Part shown: positions 1-5,289 of the stretch, in pieces | Position numbering within the stretch: the stretch's first letter is position 1 | How the letters are laid out: every line of letters starts with the position of its first letter | Assembly (NCBI GenBank): GCA_023443625.1 | Contig: JAEZTQ010000049.1 | Coordinates: forward strand, 1-5,289 | Direction: 5' to 3' | DNA: 5,289 nucleotides | From: Bacillota bacterium | GTDB lineage: Bacteria > Bacillota_A > Clostridia > Lachnospirales > Lachnospiraceae | Notes under the pieces: generated by a model | What the model was told of the DNA's origin: nothing | The model's database searches: none | The model's input: only the letters and a program-made list of their open reading frames with translations | Program-made: the position numbers and the translations under genes

Positions 1-233
1 ATTGATTTCTTTGAATAAAGCCTTGTGCTGCGCCTTTGACGAATACATTCATAGATGTTATATGTCTCCAGGATATCGCTGTTAATCTCGGGAAGCGGAA
101 AAACATCTGTATTAGGCTCGCAGGGCTTTACGGGGAGCGGCTGCGGCATTCCTTTTGCTTTATCTGTATTTGATTTATTAAATTCTGAAAAATTGGATTT
201 TAAAAACTTTCTCTGTTCCTCATATCGTGCCAT
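1..233 (-). CDS. SagB/ThcOx-type nitroreductase family protein, N-terminal part (cut by window edge)
   Basis: The frame opens with ATG at 233-231 and stays open for 77 codons to the window edge, so the 3' part is missing. A strong Shine-Dalgarno AAGGAG (244-239) sits 5 bases before the ATG and fixes the start. The protein begins MARYEEQRKFLKSNF and runs through a Pro-rich stretch (about residues 29-48). It then reaches NIYECIRQRRSTRLYS at about residues 59-74, which resembles the opening of the nitroreductase fold, where the Arg-Arg-Ser-x-Arg segment contacts FMN phosphate. From memory, this N-terminal extension is typical of clostridial proteins annotated SagB/ThcOx-family dehydrogenases, which are FMN-dependent oxidoreductases, many of unknown substrate. 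No azole-peptide precursor or cyclodehydratase is visible, so a role in peptide modification is not supported. It starts 24 bases after the Nudix stop, so it is probably the last visible gene of the same transcript. Confidence 0.75.
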   Translation of the reverse strand, partial: MARYEEQRKFLKSNFSEFNKSNTDKAKGMPQPLPVKPCEPNTDVFPLPEINSDILETYNIYECIRQRRSTRLYSKKS

Positions 234-257
234 GAATTCTCCTTCTTTCTTACTAAC

Positions 258-680
258 TCAATCGGAACCAAACAGTTCTCCCATCCCATATAACTTTACC
301 TGCTCCACCATATGTCCGATATTACCTTCCCCTGCAAACCTGCTGTCATCAAAGAAATTCTCCGTAAGATCCAGCCAGACAAGGGGATGCGCTTCCTCGC
401 GTAATACAGTCTCGGTGCTTAATTGTCCCGCATATACTTCCACATAGCAGTCTTGATTATAATACGTGAAATCCATCATATGGTTAAGCTGAATATTGAG
501 CTGATCAATACCTGTCTCTTCCTTCAATTCCCTGTAGGCAGCTTGATATCCATCCTCATTTTCCTCTATTTTTCCGCCTACCAGATTATATAAACCTTTA
601 TATGGATCTTTCATTCTTTTACAGAATAGCAGTTTATTCCCATCCTGATGATACACCATAATACAATTATATCCTTGCAT
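258..680 (-). CDS. Nudix hydrolase, MutT/8-oxo-dGTP diphosphatase-like
   Basis: This complete 140-residue protein is the usual size for a single-domain Nudix enzyme. The Nudix box (GX5EX7REUXEEXGU) is intact at residues 36-58: Gly36, Glu42, Arg50-Glu51-Leu52, Glu54-Glu55 and Gly57-Ile58. The glutamates bind the catalytic Mg2+ in this family, so the enzyme should be active. The preceding segment KDPYKGLYNLVGGK (about 24-37) and the N-terminal strand NCIMVYHQDG fit the MutT-like branch, which hydrolyses nucleoside diphosphate-linked compounds such as oxidised dNTPs. The exact substrate cannot be read from sequence. There is no signal peptide or membrane segment, so it is cytoplasmic. The start ATG at 680 has GGAGG (689-685) four bases upstream. 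It lies 53 bases after the aldo/keto reductase stop and 24 bases before the nitroreductase start, with no convincing terminator on either side, which suggests cotranscription. Confidence 0.93.
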   Translation of the reverse strand: MQGYNCIMVYHQDGNKLLFCKRMKDPYKGLYNLVGGKIEENEDGYQAAYRELKEETGIDQLNIQLNHMMDFTYYNQDCYVEVYAGQLSTETVLREEAHPLVWLDLTENFFDDSRFAGEGNIGHMVEQVKLYGMGELFGSD

Positions 681-733
681 ACATCCTCCGGTTAAGCAGT
701 GGCTAAATCTAAAAATCAGCCAATCAGTAAATG

Positions 734-1882
734 CTACAATTGAAAAATTTCAGCCGCCTTATCCATATTCTCCATTATGGAAACAGAAAACGGACATTTG
801 CTTTCACAGCTTCCGCATTTGATACAATCAGAGCCATGTGCCGACAATTCTCTGTAATGCTGGCCTGCGCCCTTATTTACCGCATCTTCGTCCATAATAG
901 CAATATCAAGATATTTTGTGACAGCTGCGATATCGATTTCGGCAGGACATGGCAGGCAGTGATTACAGTAGACACAGCTTCCTTTAAAATCGTTGCTCAT
1001 ATCTCGTATTGCATCAACATATTCCAGCTCCGCCGGGTCCGCTGATAAATAGGAAACCGCTTCTTCTACCTGTCTCCTGCCCTGGCACCCGATCAGGGTA
1101 CTTGCAACCGCTGGTCTTGTCAATGCATAATGGATGCACTGATTGACCGTAAGCGGCTTGGAAAAAGGCGTATGCTCCTTGGAAAGCAGCTTACCTCCGC
1201 CCAAGGTTTTCATTACCGTAATCGGGATATTAAGCTTGTCGCAAGTCCTATAGAGCTCCAAACGTTTTTCATCTATTTTAAGCATAATGCTTTTATCAAA
1301 TTCATTGTCAAGATAGCTAAGCGCGTCTACTTCACCGGGAAGCATATCAAATGCAGGATTAATACTGAACATCAGCAGGTCAACCAGTCCTGTTTCCACC
1401 ACCTTCCTCGCAATGACAGGATTATGGGAGCTGGCGCCAATTCCTCTGATTACACCCTTTTGCTTCAATTCCTCAGCATATCGTATAATTCCGGAATGAA
1501 AAACTTCATCAAAATGCTGCTCACTATCAATAAAAAAGAGCATTCCATAATCTATGTAGTCGGTATCCAAATCTTTCAGAAGATTTTCAAAGTACTTTTT
1601 GTTGGTTGTCAAATCCCTGGAGATATCATACTGATGGTTTATATCCGTTGACCCGATATGGCCTTGAATAATGAACTTATCGCGGTTACCTTTTATAGCT
1701 TTTCCTATCTTTTGGCGTATATCGCTGCCCGGCATAAAAACATCCATCATGTTTATGCCATATTCCATAGCGGCATCAATGGTTTCTTTTACAAGGGCAT
1801 ACTCTTTTCCATCAAGATGTTCTGCTCCAAGACCGATAATTCCGGCTTCCATTCCTGTATTACCTAATTTTCTGTATTCCAT
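734..1882 (-). CDS. Aldo/keto reductase with C-terminal 4Fe-4S-type cysteine motifs
   Basis: This 382-residue protein has two parts. Residues 1 to about 285 form an AKR TIM barrel, starting MEYRKLGNTGMEAGIIGLG and including DYIDYGMLFF (108-117), GIGASSHNP (147-155) and the late cofactor-loop segment IGCQGRRQVEEAV. The C-terminus carries CVYCNHCLPCP (Cys303, 306, 309, 312) and CIKCGSCESKCP (Cys353, 356, 359, 363). The second is a standard ferredoxin-like 4Fe-4S motif, and this architecture is common in anaerobe AKRs. The start is set at 1882 because GGAGGG (1894-1889) lies six bases upstream. The longer frame from 1945 begins inside the promoter -10. The canonical AKR tetrad looks largely absent: Asp47 is kept, but the Tyr, Lys and His positions appear to be Pro51, Gln73 and Phe116. 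Substrate and direction of reaction are unknown. It is a cytoplasmic protein and the first gene of the apparent AKR-Nudix-nitroreductase unit. Confidence 0.92.
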   Translation of the reverse strand: MEYRKLGNTGMEAGIIGLGAEHLDGKEYALVKETIDAAMEYGINMMDVFMPGSDIRQKIGKAIKGNRDKFIIQGHIGSTDINHQYDISRDLTTNKKYFENLLKDLDTDYIDYGMLFFIDSEQHFDEVFHSGIIRYAEELKQKGVIRGIGASSHNPVIARKVVETGLVDLLMFSINPAFDMLPGEVDALSYLDNEFDKSIMLKIDEKRLELYRTCDKLNIPITVMKTLGGGKLLSKEHTPFSKPLTVNQCIHYALTRPAVASTLIGCQGRRQVEEAVSYLSADPAELEYVDAIRDMSNDFKGSCVYCNHCLPCPAEIDIAAVTKYLDIAIMDEDAVNKGAGQHYRELSAHGSDCIKCGSCESKCPFSVSIMENMDKAAEIFQL

Positions 1883-1888
1883 ACCAAT

Positions 1889-1894
1889 CCCTCC
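1889..1894 (-). promoter_or_regulatory. Ribosome-binding site deciding the aldo/keto reductase start
   Basis: GGAGGG lies six bases before the ATG at 1882-1880. It selects this start over in-frame ATGs further upstream (1945 and 1897), which would place the start in the promoter or overlap the Shine-Dalgarno itself. Confidence 0.85.
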
Positions 1895-1943
1895 ATTCAT
1901 TTCGAGTGCTATACGGCCCTTAAAACCGAAAAAGGCTAAACCC

Positions 1944-1972
1944 ATTATACCAGCTTATGCAATTATCAACAA
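1944..1972 (-). promoter_or_regulatory. Extended -10 sigma-A-type promoter for the aldo/keto reductase unit
   Basis: Reading the minus strand, TTGTTG (1972-1967) is separated by 17 bases from a perfect TATAAT (1949-1944). The -10 is preceded by TGG, giving an extended -10 (TGnTATAAT). Transcription should start near 1937, leaving a leader of roughly 55 bases before the ATG at 1882. The site lies immediately beyond the decayed kinase gene. It is the best promoter in the window and probably also serves the Nudix and nitroreductase genes downstream. Confidence 0.75.
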
Positions 1973-1975
1973 GGT

Positions 1976-2440
1976 TCAGTATAAGCCGTTACGGCTATAG
2001 ACAAAGATGTGCAAACCCAATCCGGTGCCGGTATCCTGACGACCGCCTGATTTTTCTTTTTTATAATACGGCTTAAGCGGAGATCTCCAAGGGTCGCTCC
2101 CCGCTTTGCGTGGTAAAATTGGGCGCTGTTCACAATAATATCCATCTTACCATTTACCGCGCCCGTATGGAAGGAGAGGTTGTTTCCCAAACCTCTGTGT
2201 CCTGTTTGGTGATGCCGGGCTCCAGATGGACCACCGTTTTATCCAATCCGAAATGCCGGTCAAGTCATAAACGCCGTTATGCTCGGTAACAGTGATGCCT
2301 TCCTGGGATCCCGGCAGTCTGACCAGCAGTGTCATAGCAAATACCATAATAAACGATGAGGCCAGAATAAACAGCAGCCGGTGTCTATTTGCAAACTGTT
2401 TGATACGCGGCAATTCAGAAGAAGCTTGACAAATCCTCAT
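1976..2440 (-). pseudogene. Decayed sensor histidine kinase gene (mosaic of N-terminal and ATP-binding remnants)
   Basis: Three frames must be joined to read this relic. From ATG 2440 there is a basic N-terminus, one membrane segment (about residues 22-41) and GVYDLTGISD. A missing base near 2245 (GATTGGAT where GATTTGGAT would keep frame) shifts the reading to DKTVVHLEPG, then TKQDTEVWE. A second missing A near 2185 shifts it to NNLSFHTGAVNGKMDII, NSAQFYHAKRGA and LGDLRLS. At about 2071 the coding jumps frame to PYYKKEKSGGRQDTGTGLGL, which matches the F-box/G2-box end of a histidine kinase HATPase domain, and stops at 1978-1976. From memory, clostridial kinases with this N-terminus have a long sensor domain between LEPG and TKQDTEVW, and several transmembrane and catalytic segments after LRLS. 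Here at least two internal deletions (near 2213 and 2071) have removed them. There is no clear Shine-Dalgarno before 2440. It cannot be functional, and no response regulator gene adjoins it. Confidence 0.82.
1984..1996. promoter_or_regulatory. 13-bp palindrome upstream of the aldo/keto reductase promoter (possible operator)
   Basis: AGCCGTTACGGCT is a perfect inverted repeat with six-base arms around a single central base. It lies 11 bases upstream of the -35 element, where an activator or repressor site could act. It also lies in the final codons of the kinase relic, so it may be chance or coding residue. There is no T-run beside it, so it is not a terminator. Confidence 0.35.
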
Positions 2441-2473
2441 AAAGCATCAATAGATACTTGATACAAATAGGAA

Positions 2474-2499
2474 CAGAGTATGTATCTCTACATACCCTG
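2474..2499 (-). terminator. GNRA-capped hairpin, possible terminator of the 128-residue protein transcript
   Basis: On the minus strand, CAGGGTATGTA (2499-2489) pairs with TACATACTCTG (2484-2474) around a GAGA tetraloop. This gives an 11-bp stem with one G-U pair. The plus strand would have a mismatch at that pair, so the structure favours minus-strand RNA. It starts about 50 bases after the stop codon at 2550. The following sequence TTCCTATTTG is only moderately T-rich, so intrinsic termination would be weak. It could instead be a 3'-end stabilising stem. Confidence 0.45.
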
Positions 2500-2549
2500 C
2501 CCTTTTATCCCTGCTGATATTATCTTAATGAAGGAACAATCGAATGATA

Positions 2550-2936
2550 CTACTTTATCGCATGATCATTCCACTCGATTTTTACGATCTCAGGCTTTTC
2601 ACTGTTATACCTCACCGTATGCACTGACCGTGTACTGCTATAAATGCTTAACCTATACGTATCTCCGCTTTTGTCTGTAAATGCCAGATAACCCGACCCG
2701 CTGCCAAACCCTTTCGGACCCTGTGCGTCAACATTAACTACATAGTCAAAATATCCTGGAGAACCCGTTAATGTTATCCCATATACACATCCACCATCAT
2801 TAAATTTAATGATATCATTCAAATGCGAAGAGTTATTGATTGATACCTCCGAATTCACTGTCATTCCGTCTCTGCGCTCTGCCCATGAGTTTTGGCCAAG
2901 ATTTTTTGCTGTAAAATCAGAAATAGGATATCCCAT
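2550..2936 (-). CDS. Unassigned small beta-rich protein, 128 residues
   Basis: I do not recognise this family. The start at 2936 is chosen because GGGAGG (2949-2944) lies seven bases upstream; a longer frame from 2990 lacks such a site. The protein has no signal peptide, membrane segment or cell-wall motif, so it appears cytoplasmic or leaderless. It alternates short hydrophobic strands with Gly/Ser/Asn/Asp-rich turns: YGITLTG (52-58), FDYVVNVDA (63-71), a glycine-rich loop GPKGFGSGSG (73-82), YLAFTD (83-88), TYRLSIYSS (93-101), HTVRY (106-110) and EIVKIEW (116-122). This suggests a small beta-sandwich or lectin-like fold. There is one cysteine (Cys50). The gene follows the large surface protein by 64 bases in the same direction, so the two may be cotranscribed, or it may have its own weak promoter. 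A carbohydrate-binding or toxin-like role is possible by fold style only. Confidence 0.8.
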   Translation of the reverse strand: MGYPISDFTAKNLGQNSWAERRDGMTVNSEVSINNSSHLNDIIKFNDGGCVYGITLTGSPGYFDYVVNVDAQGPKGFGSGSGYLAFTDKSGDTYRLSIYSSTRSVHTVRYNSEKPEIVKIEWNDHAIK

Positions 2937-2943
2937 ACTAATA

Positions 2944-2949
2944 CCTCCC
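2944..2949 (-). promoter_or_regulatory. Ribosome-binding site deciding the start of the 128-residue protein
   Basis: GGGAGG lies seven bases before the ATG at 2936-2934. An in-frame ATG overlaps this site and another lies at 2990, but neither has a Shine-Dalgarno of its own, so 2936 is preferred. Confidence 0.8.
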
Positions 2950-2962
2950 ATAATTATTTTAT

Positions 2963-2990
2963 TTTTTAACACGACAATATCAGCTATCAA
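2963..2990 (-). promoter_or_regulatory. Weak candidate promoter for the 128-residue protein
   Basis: On the minus strand TTGATA (2990-2985) is followed after 16 bases by TAAAAA (2968-2963), which is preceded by TGT as in an extended -10. The -10 matches consensus at only four of six positions and the region is generally AT-rich, so chance is likely. No terminator separates it from the upstream gene. Confidence 0.3.
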
Positions 2991-3000
2991 GCACGCTATT

Positions 3001-5289
3001 TTATTTCACCGTAACTTTAATGGATTCTTTTATCGTTCCATACTTTACCACCACTGTATCTGTTCCTGTTGTTTTTGCAATTGCTTTTCCAGTCTTTTTA
3101 TCAATTACCACAATCGCCTTTTCTATAGTAACCCAAGTAATCTTATCCTTCGTAATTCCGTAACCGGCAGCCGTATAGGTGAAACTTTGCCCTTTCTTGA
3201 GACTCTCCTTAGATTTCACTATCTTAATAGAGGCTTTGTTTACAGTAATATTACTTTTTAAAGTTTTTGTATGCTCACCAGAAGTAATCGTAGCGGTTAT
3301 GACTGCCTTTCCAGCCTTTTTCGCGGTTACTTTTCCTTCTGCTGTTACAGTCGCAATTTTAGTATTGGAAGATGTATAGGTAGTCTTGAGATATAGACTA
3401 TCCTCTTCTGCTAAAGTGCTTAAACTATCTGGTAAACTAAGTTTTAATGTGGTTGACCTTCCGGTATTTCCTCCAACATAGAGTGTCTTCTTTGCCGGTG
3501 TCAATGTTATCTTATCCAGTTCCGCCTGCAGCTTCGCTCCATCATCTATTACGATGGCATAGTCCGATGCATGAGCAAATGGAAATACTATATTCCCTTC
3601 TGAATCCACGGTTGCCATTGATATAAGCTCTAGTTTTCCTGTAGCTTTATTATAATAGAAGAGATTTGCTGTTCTGCCGGTTAATTGGCTGCCAATATTA
3701 AGGGATAATCTTGCTTTAAAACCAAATGTCCCCTCATGGAAAAGGCTTAATAATAGTATTTCCGTTTCAGCCTCTGCGCCTGTCTGCTCTGCCAGTTCTT
3801 CCAGAACTTCCTTTGGAATCTCTCCGGCTCCCAGTTTTGCCTTTAAATCAATATCTTTGAAATCAATCGGTGTATCCCTGTCTTTTCCTTGTTCTATCTC
3901 GTCTCCATGTATCGTCCAGGATATCCCATCTTCTAAGACAAAGGTAGCCGTCATATTTTTTTCTGCCAATTCCTTTAGTATCGTTCCTGGAATAACTGTA
4001 GTCCCGGTCATCGTTATATTGATCTGCCGGGATGCTTCCCCTTGAATACCATCCAAAACCTTGTTCCAGCTCTCTGTATTGCTGCCGTCTACAGCAAAGT
4101 CAGAAGAGGTATCCTCATAGCCGGATGTGGGCTGTGTGGGTGTAGGCTGCGGTGCTGATGTGGGCTGTGGTGTCGGTGTTACCGCAGGCTTCTCCTGCCT
4201 TGTAATTGTAACAATGTATCTGCGAATACTAGCGCCATGCTCTGCCACAACCTTGGTACAAAATGTATTTTCTCCCACTTCCAAAGCTACCTGCTTATTC
4301 GGTATTTCATCTATAAAAGTCCAATTCTCAAAATCAAAATCCTTATACAGCGTCCAGGTGGCATTCGTGCTTACTGTAAAATCGAGGATAAAGGAGCTGA
4401 CACCGTTCTCTACGCTTGCATTAATGAAAGCGTTTTCTTTATCTATAACAGCGTCCGGCAGATTTGTACTCAGGATCTCGTAACCACCGTAGGTTGGAAG
4501 AACCGTAAGTGTTCCCCCCGGTACATGGGTTAAGTAATAATTTGTTCCTCTGGTGTTATTTAATTTTGCGTATGCGGAAAATGTCAATGGATAATCTCCC
4601 GGCTCATCAATATTAGCCGGAAGCTCTACTTCTGCCCATTCTGATAGACAATTCTCCTTATTCCACATATCAGTCCCTATAAATCCAATATAGTTGAAAA
4701 CAATCAAAGGAGTCGTCTCACGATGCATAGAGGAGTCTACGATGGAAACCTGTACTTCCCTTTTCTCAATCTTAAAATCAATCTCATAGGGAGTAACGAT
4801 ATAATCTGTCACCGTATCAGGGATGGATATGGTAAGCTTATACTCCCCCGCATTCACGGGAGCCGTATATGCGTCATAGGAATTACCGGAAGCTTCTGTT
4901 CCTGTGTAATGAAATACATATTCTCCCGGATAGCTTCCCGCCGCAGGAGTACCCGTATAGCCCTTCCAGGGGGTGCCGTCGTACACTCTGTGCGCAGCAG
5001 TGATTCCTGTAATATCTGCATTAATAACATCAGCTGCTGTTACAGTTAATACGAAGGTAGTATCCGTATAGTAATAGCTGTTTGTAACCTTCAATTGTAT
5101 TGCACTTGAAGTTACTGCCGCTACAGACTTCACATTAAAAAGTAAATATGCAGAATCAGTCCACACATCATAACCTTGTTCCGCTGACTCCACTAAACTA
5201 CCGATATAAGTAACATTTTTTTGACCTCCCTTATTCCAAAAGGCATAGGTAATCTGCTCAGGCAAATCATATCTGATACCTGCTTGCAC
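3001..5289 (-). CDS. Large modular extracellular protein with MBG-like, cadherin-like and Big2 domains (C-terminal 762 residues)
   Basis: The frame is open to the right edge, so the N-terminus, signal peptide and start lie outside; the GTG at 5289 is probably internal. Residue numbers count from the edge. Residues 85-175 resemble an MBG/YDG domain (RVYDGTPWKGYTG, APVNAGEYKL). Residues 177-265 look like a second MBG-like unit ending GGTLTVLPT. Residues 280-364 fit a cadherin-like beta-sandwich ending RRYIVTITR. Residues 366-390 are a Thr/Pro/Gln linker. Residues 405-584 form a paired module with IPGTILKELAEKN and IPKEVLEELAEQT as matching helices, ending SDYAIVIDD. Residues 592-684 are a Big2 domain (YTSSNTKIATVTAEGKVTA), and 686-762 are a second, Lys-rich Big2-like domain running to the stop. 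There is no LPXTG motif or C-terminal membrane anchor, so attachment must be through the unseen N-terminal part, or the protein is secreted. A role in adhesion or polysaccharide contact is likely by family; the ligand is unknown. Confidence 0.88.
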   Translation of the reverse strand: MQAGIRYDLPEQITYAFWNKGGQKNVTYIGSLVESAEQGYDVWTDSAYLLFNVKSVAAVTSSAIQLKVTNSYYYTDTTFVLTVTAADVINADITGITAAHRVYDGTPWKGYTGTPAAGSYPGEYVFHYTGTEASGNSYDAYTAPVNAGEYKLTISIPDTVTDYIVTPYEIDFKIEKREVQVSIVDSSMHRETTPLIVFNYIGFIGTDMWNKENCLSEWAEVELPANIDEPGDYPLTFSAYAKLNNTRGTNYYLTHVPGGTLTVLPTYGGYEILSTNLPDAVIDKENAFINASVENGVSSFILDFTVSTNATWTLYKDFDFENWTFIDEIPNKQVALEVGENTFCTKVVAEHGASIRRYIVTITRQEKPAVTPTPQPTSAPQPTPTQPTSGYEDTSSDFAVDGSNTESWNKVLDGIQGEASRQINITMTGTTVIPGTILKELAEKNMTATFVLEDGISWTIHGDEIEQGKDRDTPIDFKDIDLKAKLGAGEIPKEVLEELAEQTGAEAETEILLLSLFHEGTFGFKARLSLNIGSQLTGRTANLFYYNKATGKLELISMATVDSEGNIVFPFAHASDYAIVIDDGAKLQAELDKITLTPAKKTLYVGGNTGRSTTLKLSLPDSLSTLAEEDSLYLKTTYTSSNTKIATVTAEGKVTAKKAGKAVITATITSGEHTKTLKSNITVNKASIKIVKSKESLKKGQSFTYTAAGYGITKDKITWVTIEKAIVVIDKKTGKAIAKTTGTDTVVVKYGTIKESIKVTVK
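4124..4169 (-). repeat. Short direct repeat in the Thr/Pro linker of the surface protein
   Basis: The 13-base unit GATGTGGGCTGTG (plus strand) occurs at 4124-4136 and again at 4157-4169, a 33-base spacing that keeps frame. It encodes part of the Pro-Thr-Gln linker between the cadherin-like domain and the paired module. Such a unit could lengthen or shorten the linker by slippage, but only two copies exist. Confidence 0.55.

Noticed and set aside
1..233. Azole-peptide (streptolysin S-like) biosynthesis suggested by the SagB resemblance
   Set aside because: No precursor peptide, SagC/SagD-like gene or transporter is visible. Most proteins with this label in clostridia occur outside such clusters.
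681..733. Possible terminator between the aldo/keto reductase and Nudix genes (TGGCT pairing with AGCCA)
   Set aside because: The stem is only five pairs with a 13-base loop and there is no T-run after it.
734..1945. Longer aldo/keto reductase start at 1945, adding 21 residues
   Set aside because: The ATG at 1945 overlaps the -10 box. The extra residues have no family resemblance, and the strong Shine-Dalgarno serves the ATG at 1882.
1966..2190. Separate small gene starting with TTG at 2190
   Set aside because: Its first part continues the kinase extracellular region, and its last 33 residues are an out-of-frame reading of the GTGLGL segment. It is part of the relic.
2550..2990. Longer start at 2990 for the 128-residue protein
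   Set aside because: There is no Shine-Dalgarno before 2990, and GGGAGG is correctly spaced for 2936. The added residues are encoded by AT-rich intergenic-like sequence.
4120..4194. Tandem repeat or CRISPR-like pattern in the G/T-rich stretch
   Set aside because: It is in-frame coding for a Thr/Pro/Gln linker, with only two copies of a 13-base unit and no spacers.
55..5049. Several plus-strand open frames of 60-170 codons
   Set aside because: All lie opposite confident minus-strand genes or the relic. They lack Shine-Dalgarno sites and give Cys/Ile/Phe-rich translations with no domain resemblance.
3001..5289. GTG at 5289 as the true start of the large protein
   Set aside because: It lies exactly at the window edge, has no visible upstream context, and is not followed by a signal peptide as a secreted protein would need. 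It is more likely an internal valine.

Overview
The base composition is moderately AT-rich and every ribosome-binding site is a strong GGAGG type. Together with Thr-Pro linkers, Big2-type wall domains, an iron-sulfur aldo/keto reductase and a SagB/ThcOx-type nitroreductase, this points to an anaerobic Firmicute, most likely a clostridium of the Lachnospiraceae type. That placement is inferred from style and family membership, not from a marker gene. All supportable genes lie on the minus strand, so transcription runs from high to low coordinates.

Layout from right to left (5' to 3' for the genes). Positions 5289-3001 hold the C-terminal 762 residues of a large modular extracellular protein: MBG/YDG-like domains, a cadherin-like beta-sandwich, a Thr/Pro linker, a paired alpha/beta module and two Big2-like domains. 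Sixty-four bases downstream is a 128-residue protein (2936-2550) that I cannot assign to a family. A GNRA-capped hairpin follows at 2499-2474. Positions 2440-1976 hold a heavily decayed sensor histidine kinase gene. It keeps its N-terminal membrane segment, parts of its extracellular region and the last ATP-binding (G2) motif, joined by internal deletions and single-base frameshifts.

A near-consensus extended -10 promoter (1972-1944) starts directly after the relic. It drives an apparent three-gene unit: an aldo/keto reductase with C-terminal iron-sulfur motifs (1882-734), a MutT-like Nudix hydrolase (680-258), and a SagB/ThcOx-type nitroreductase cut by the left edge (233-1). The three genes have short gaps (53 and 24 bases) and their own strong Shine-Dalgarno sites. 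A redox or nucleotide-detoxification theme is plausible but inferred.

I see no RNA genes, CRISPR array, insertion sequence or origin. The most notable items are the mosaic kinase relic, the loss of canonical catalytic residues in the aldo/keto reductase, and the unassigned 128-residue protein behind the surface protein. I found no clear evidence of a new multi-gene system.
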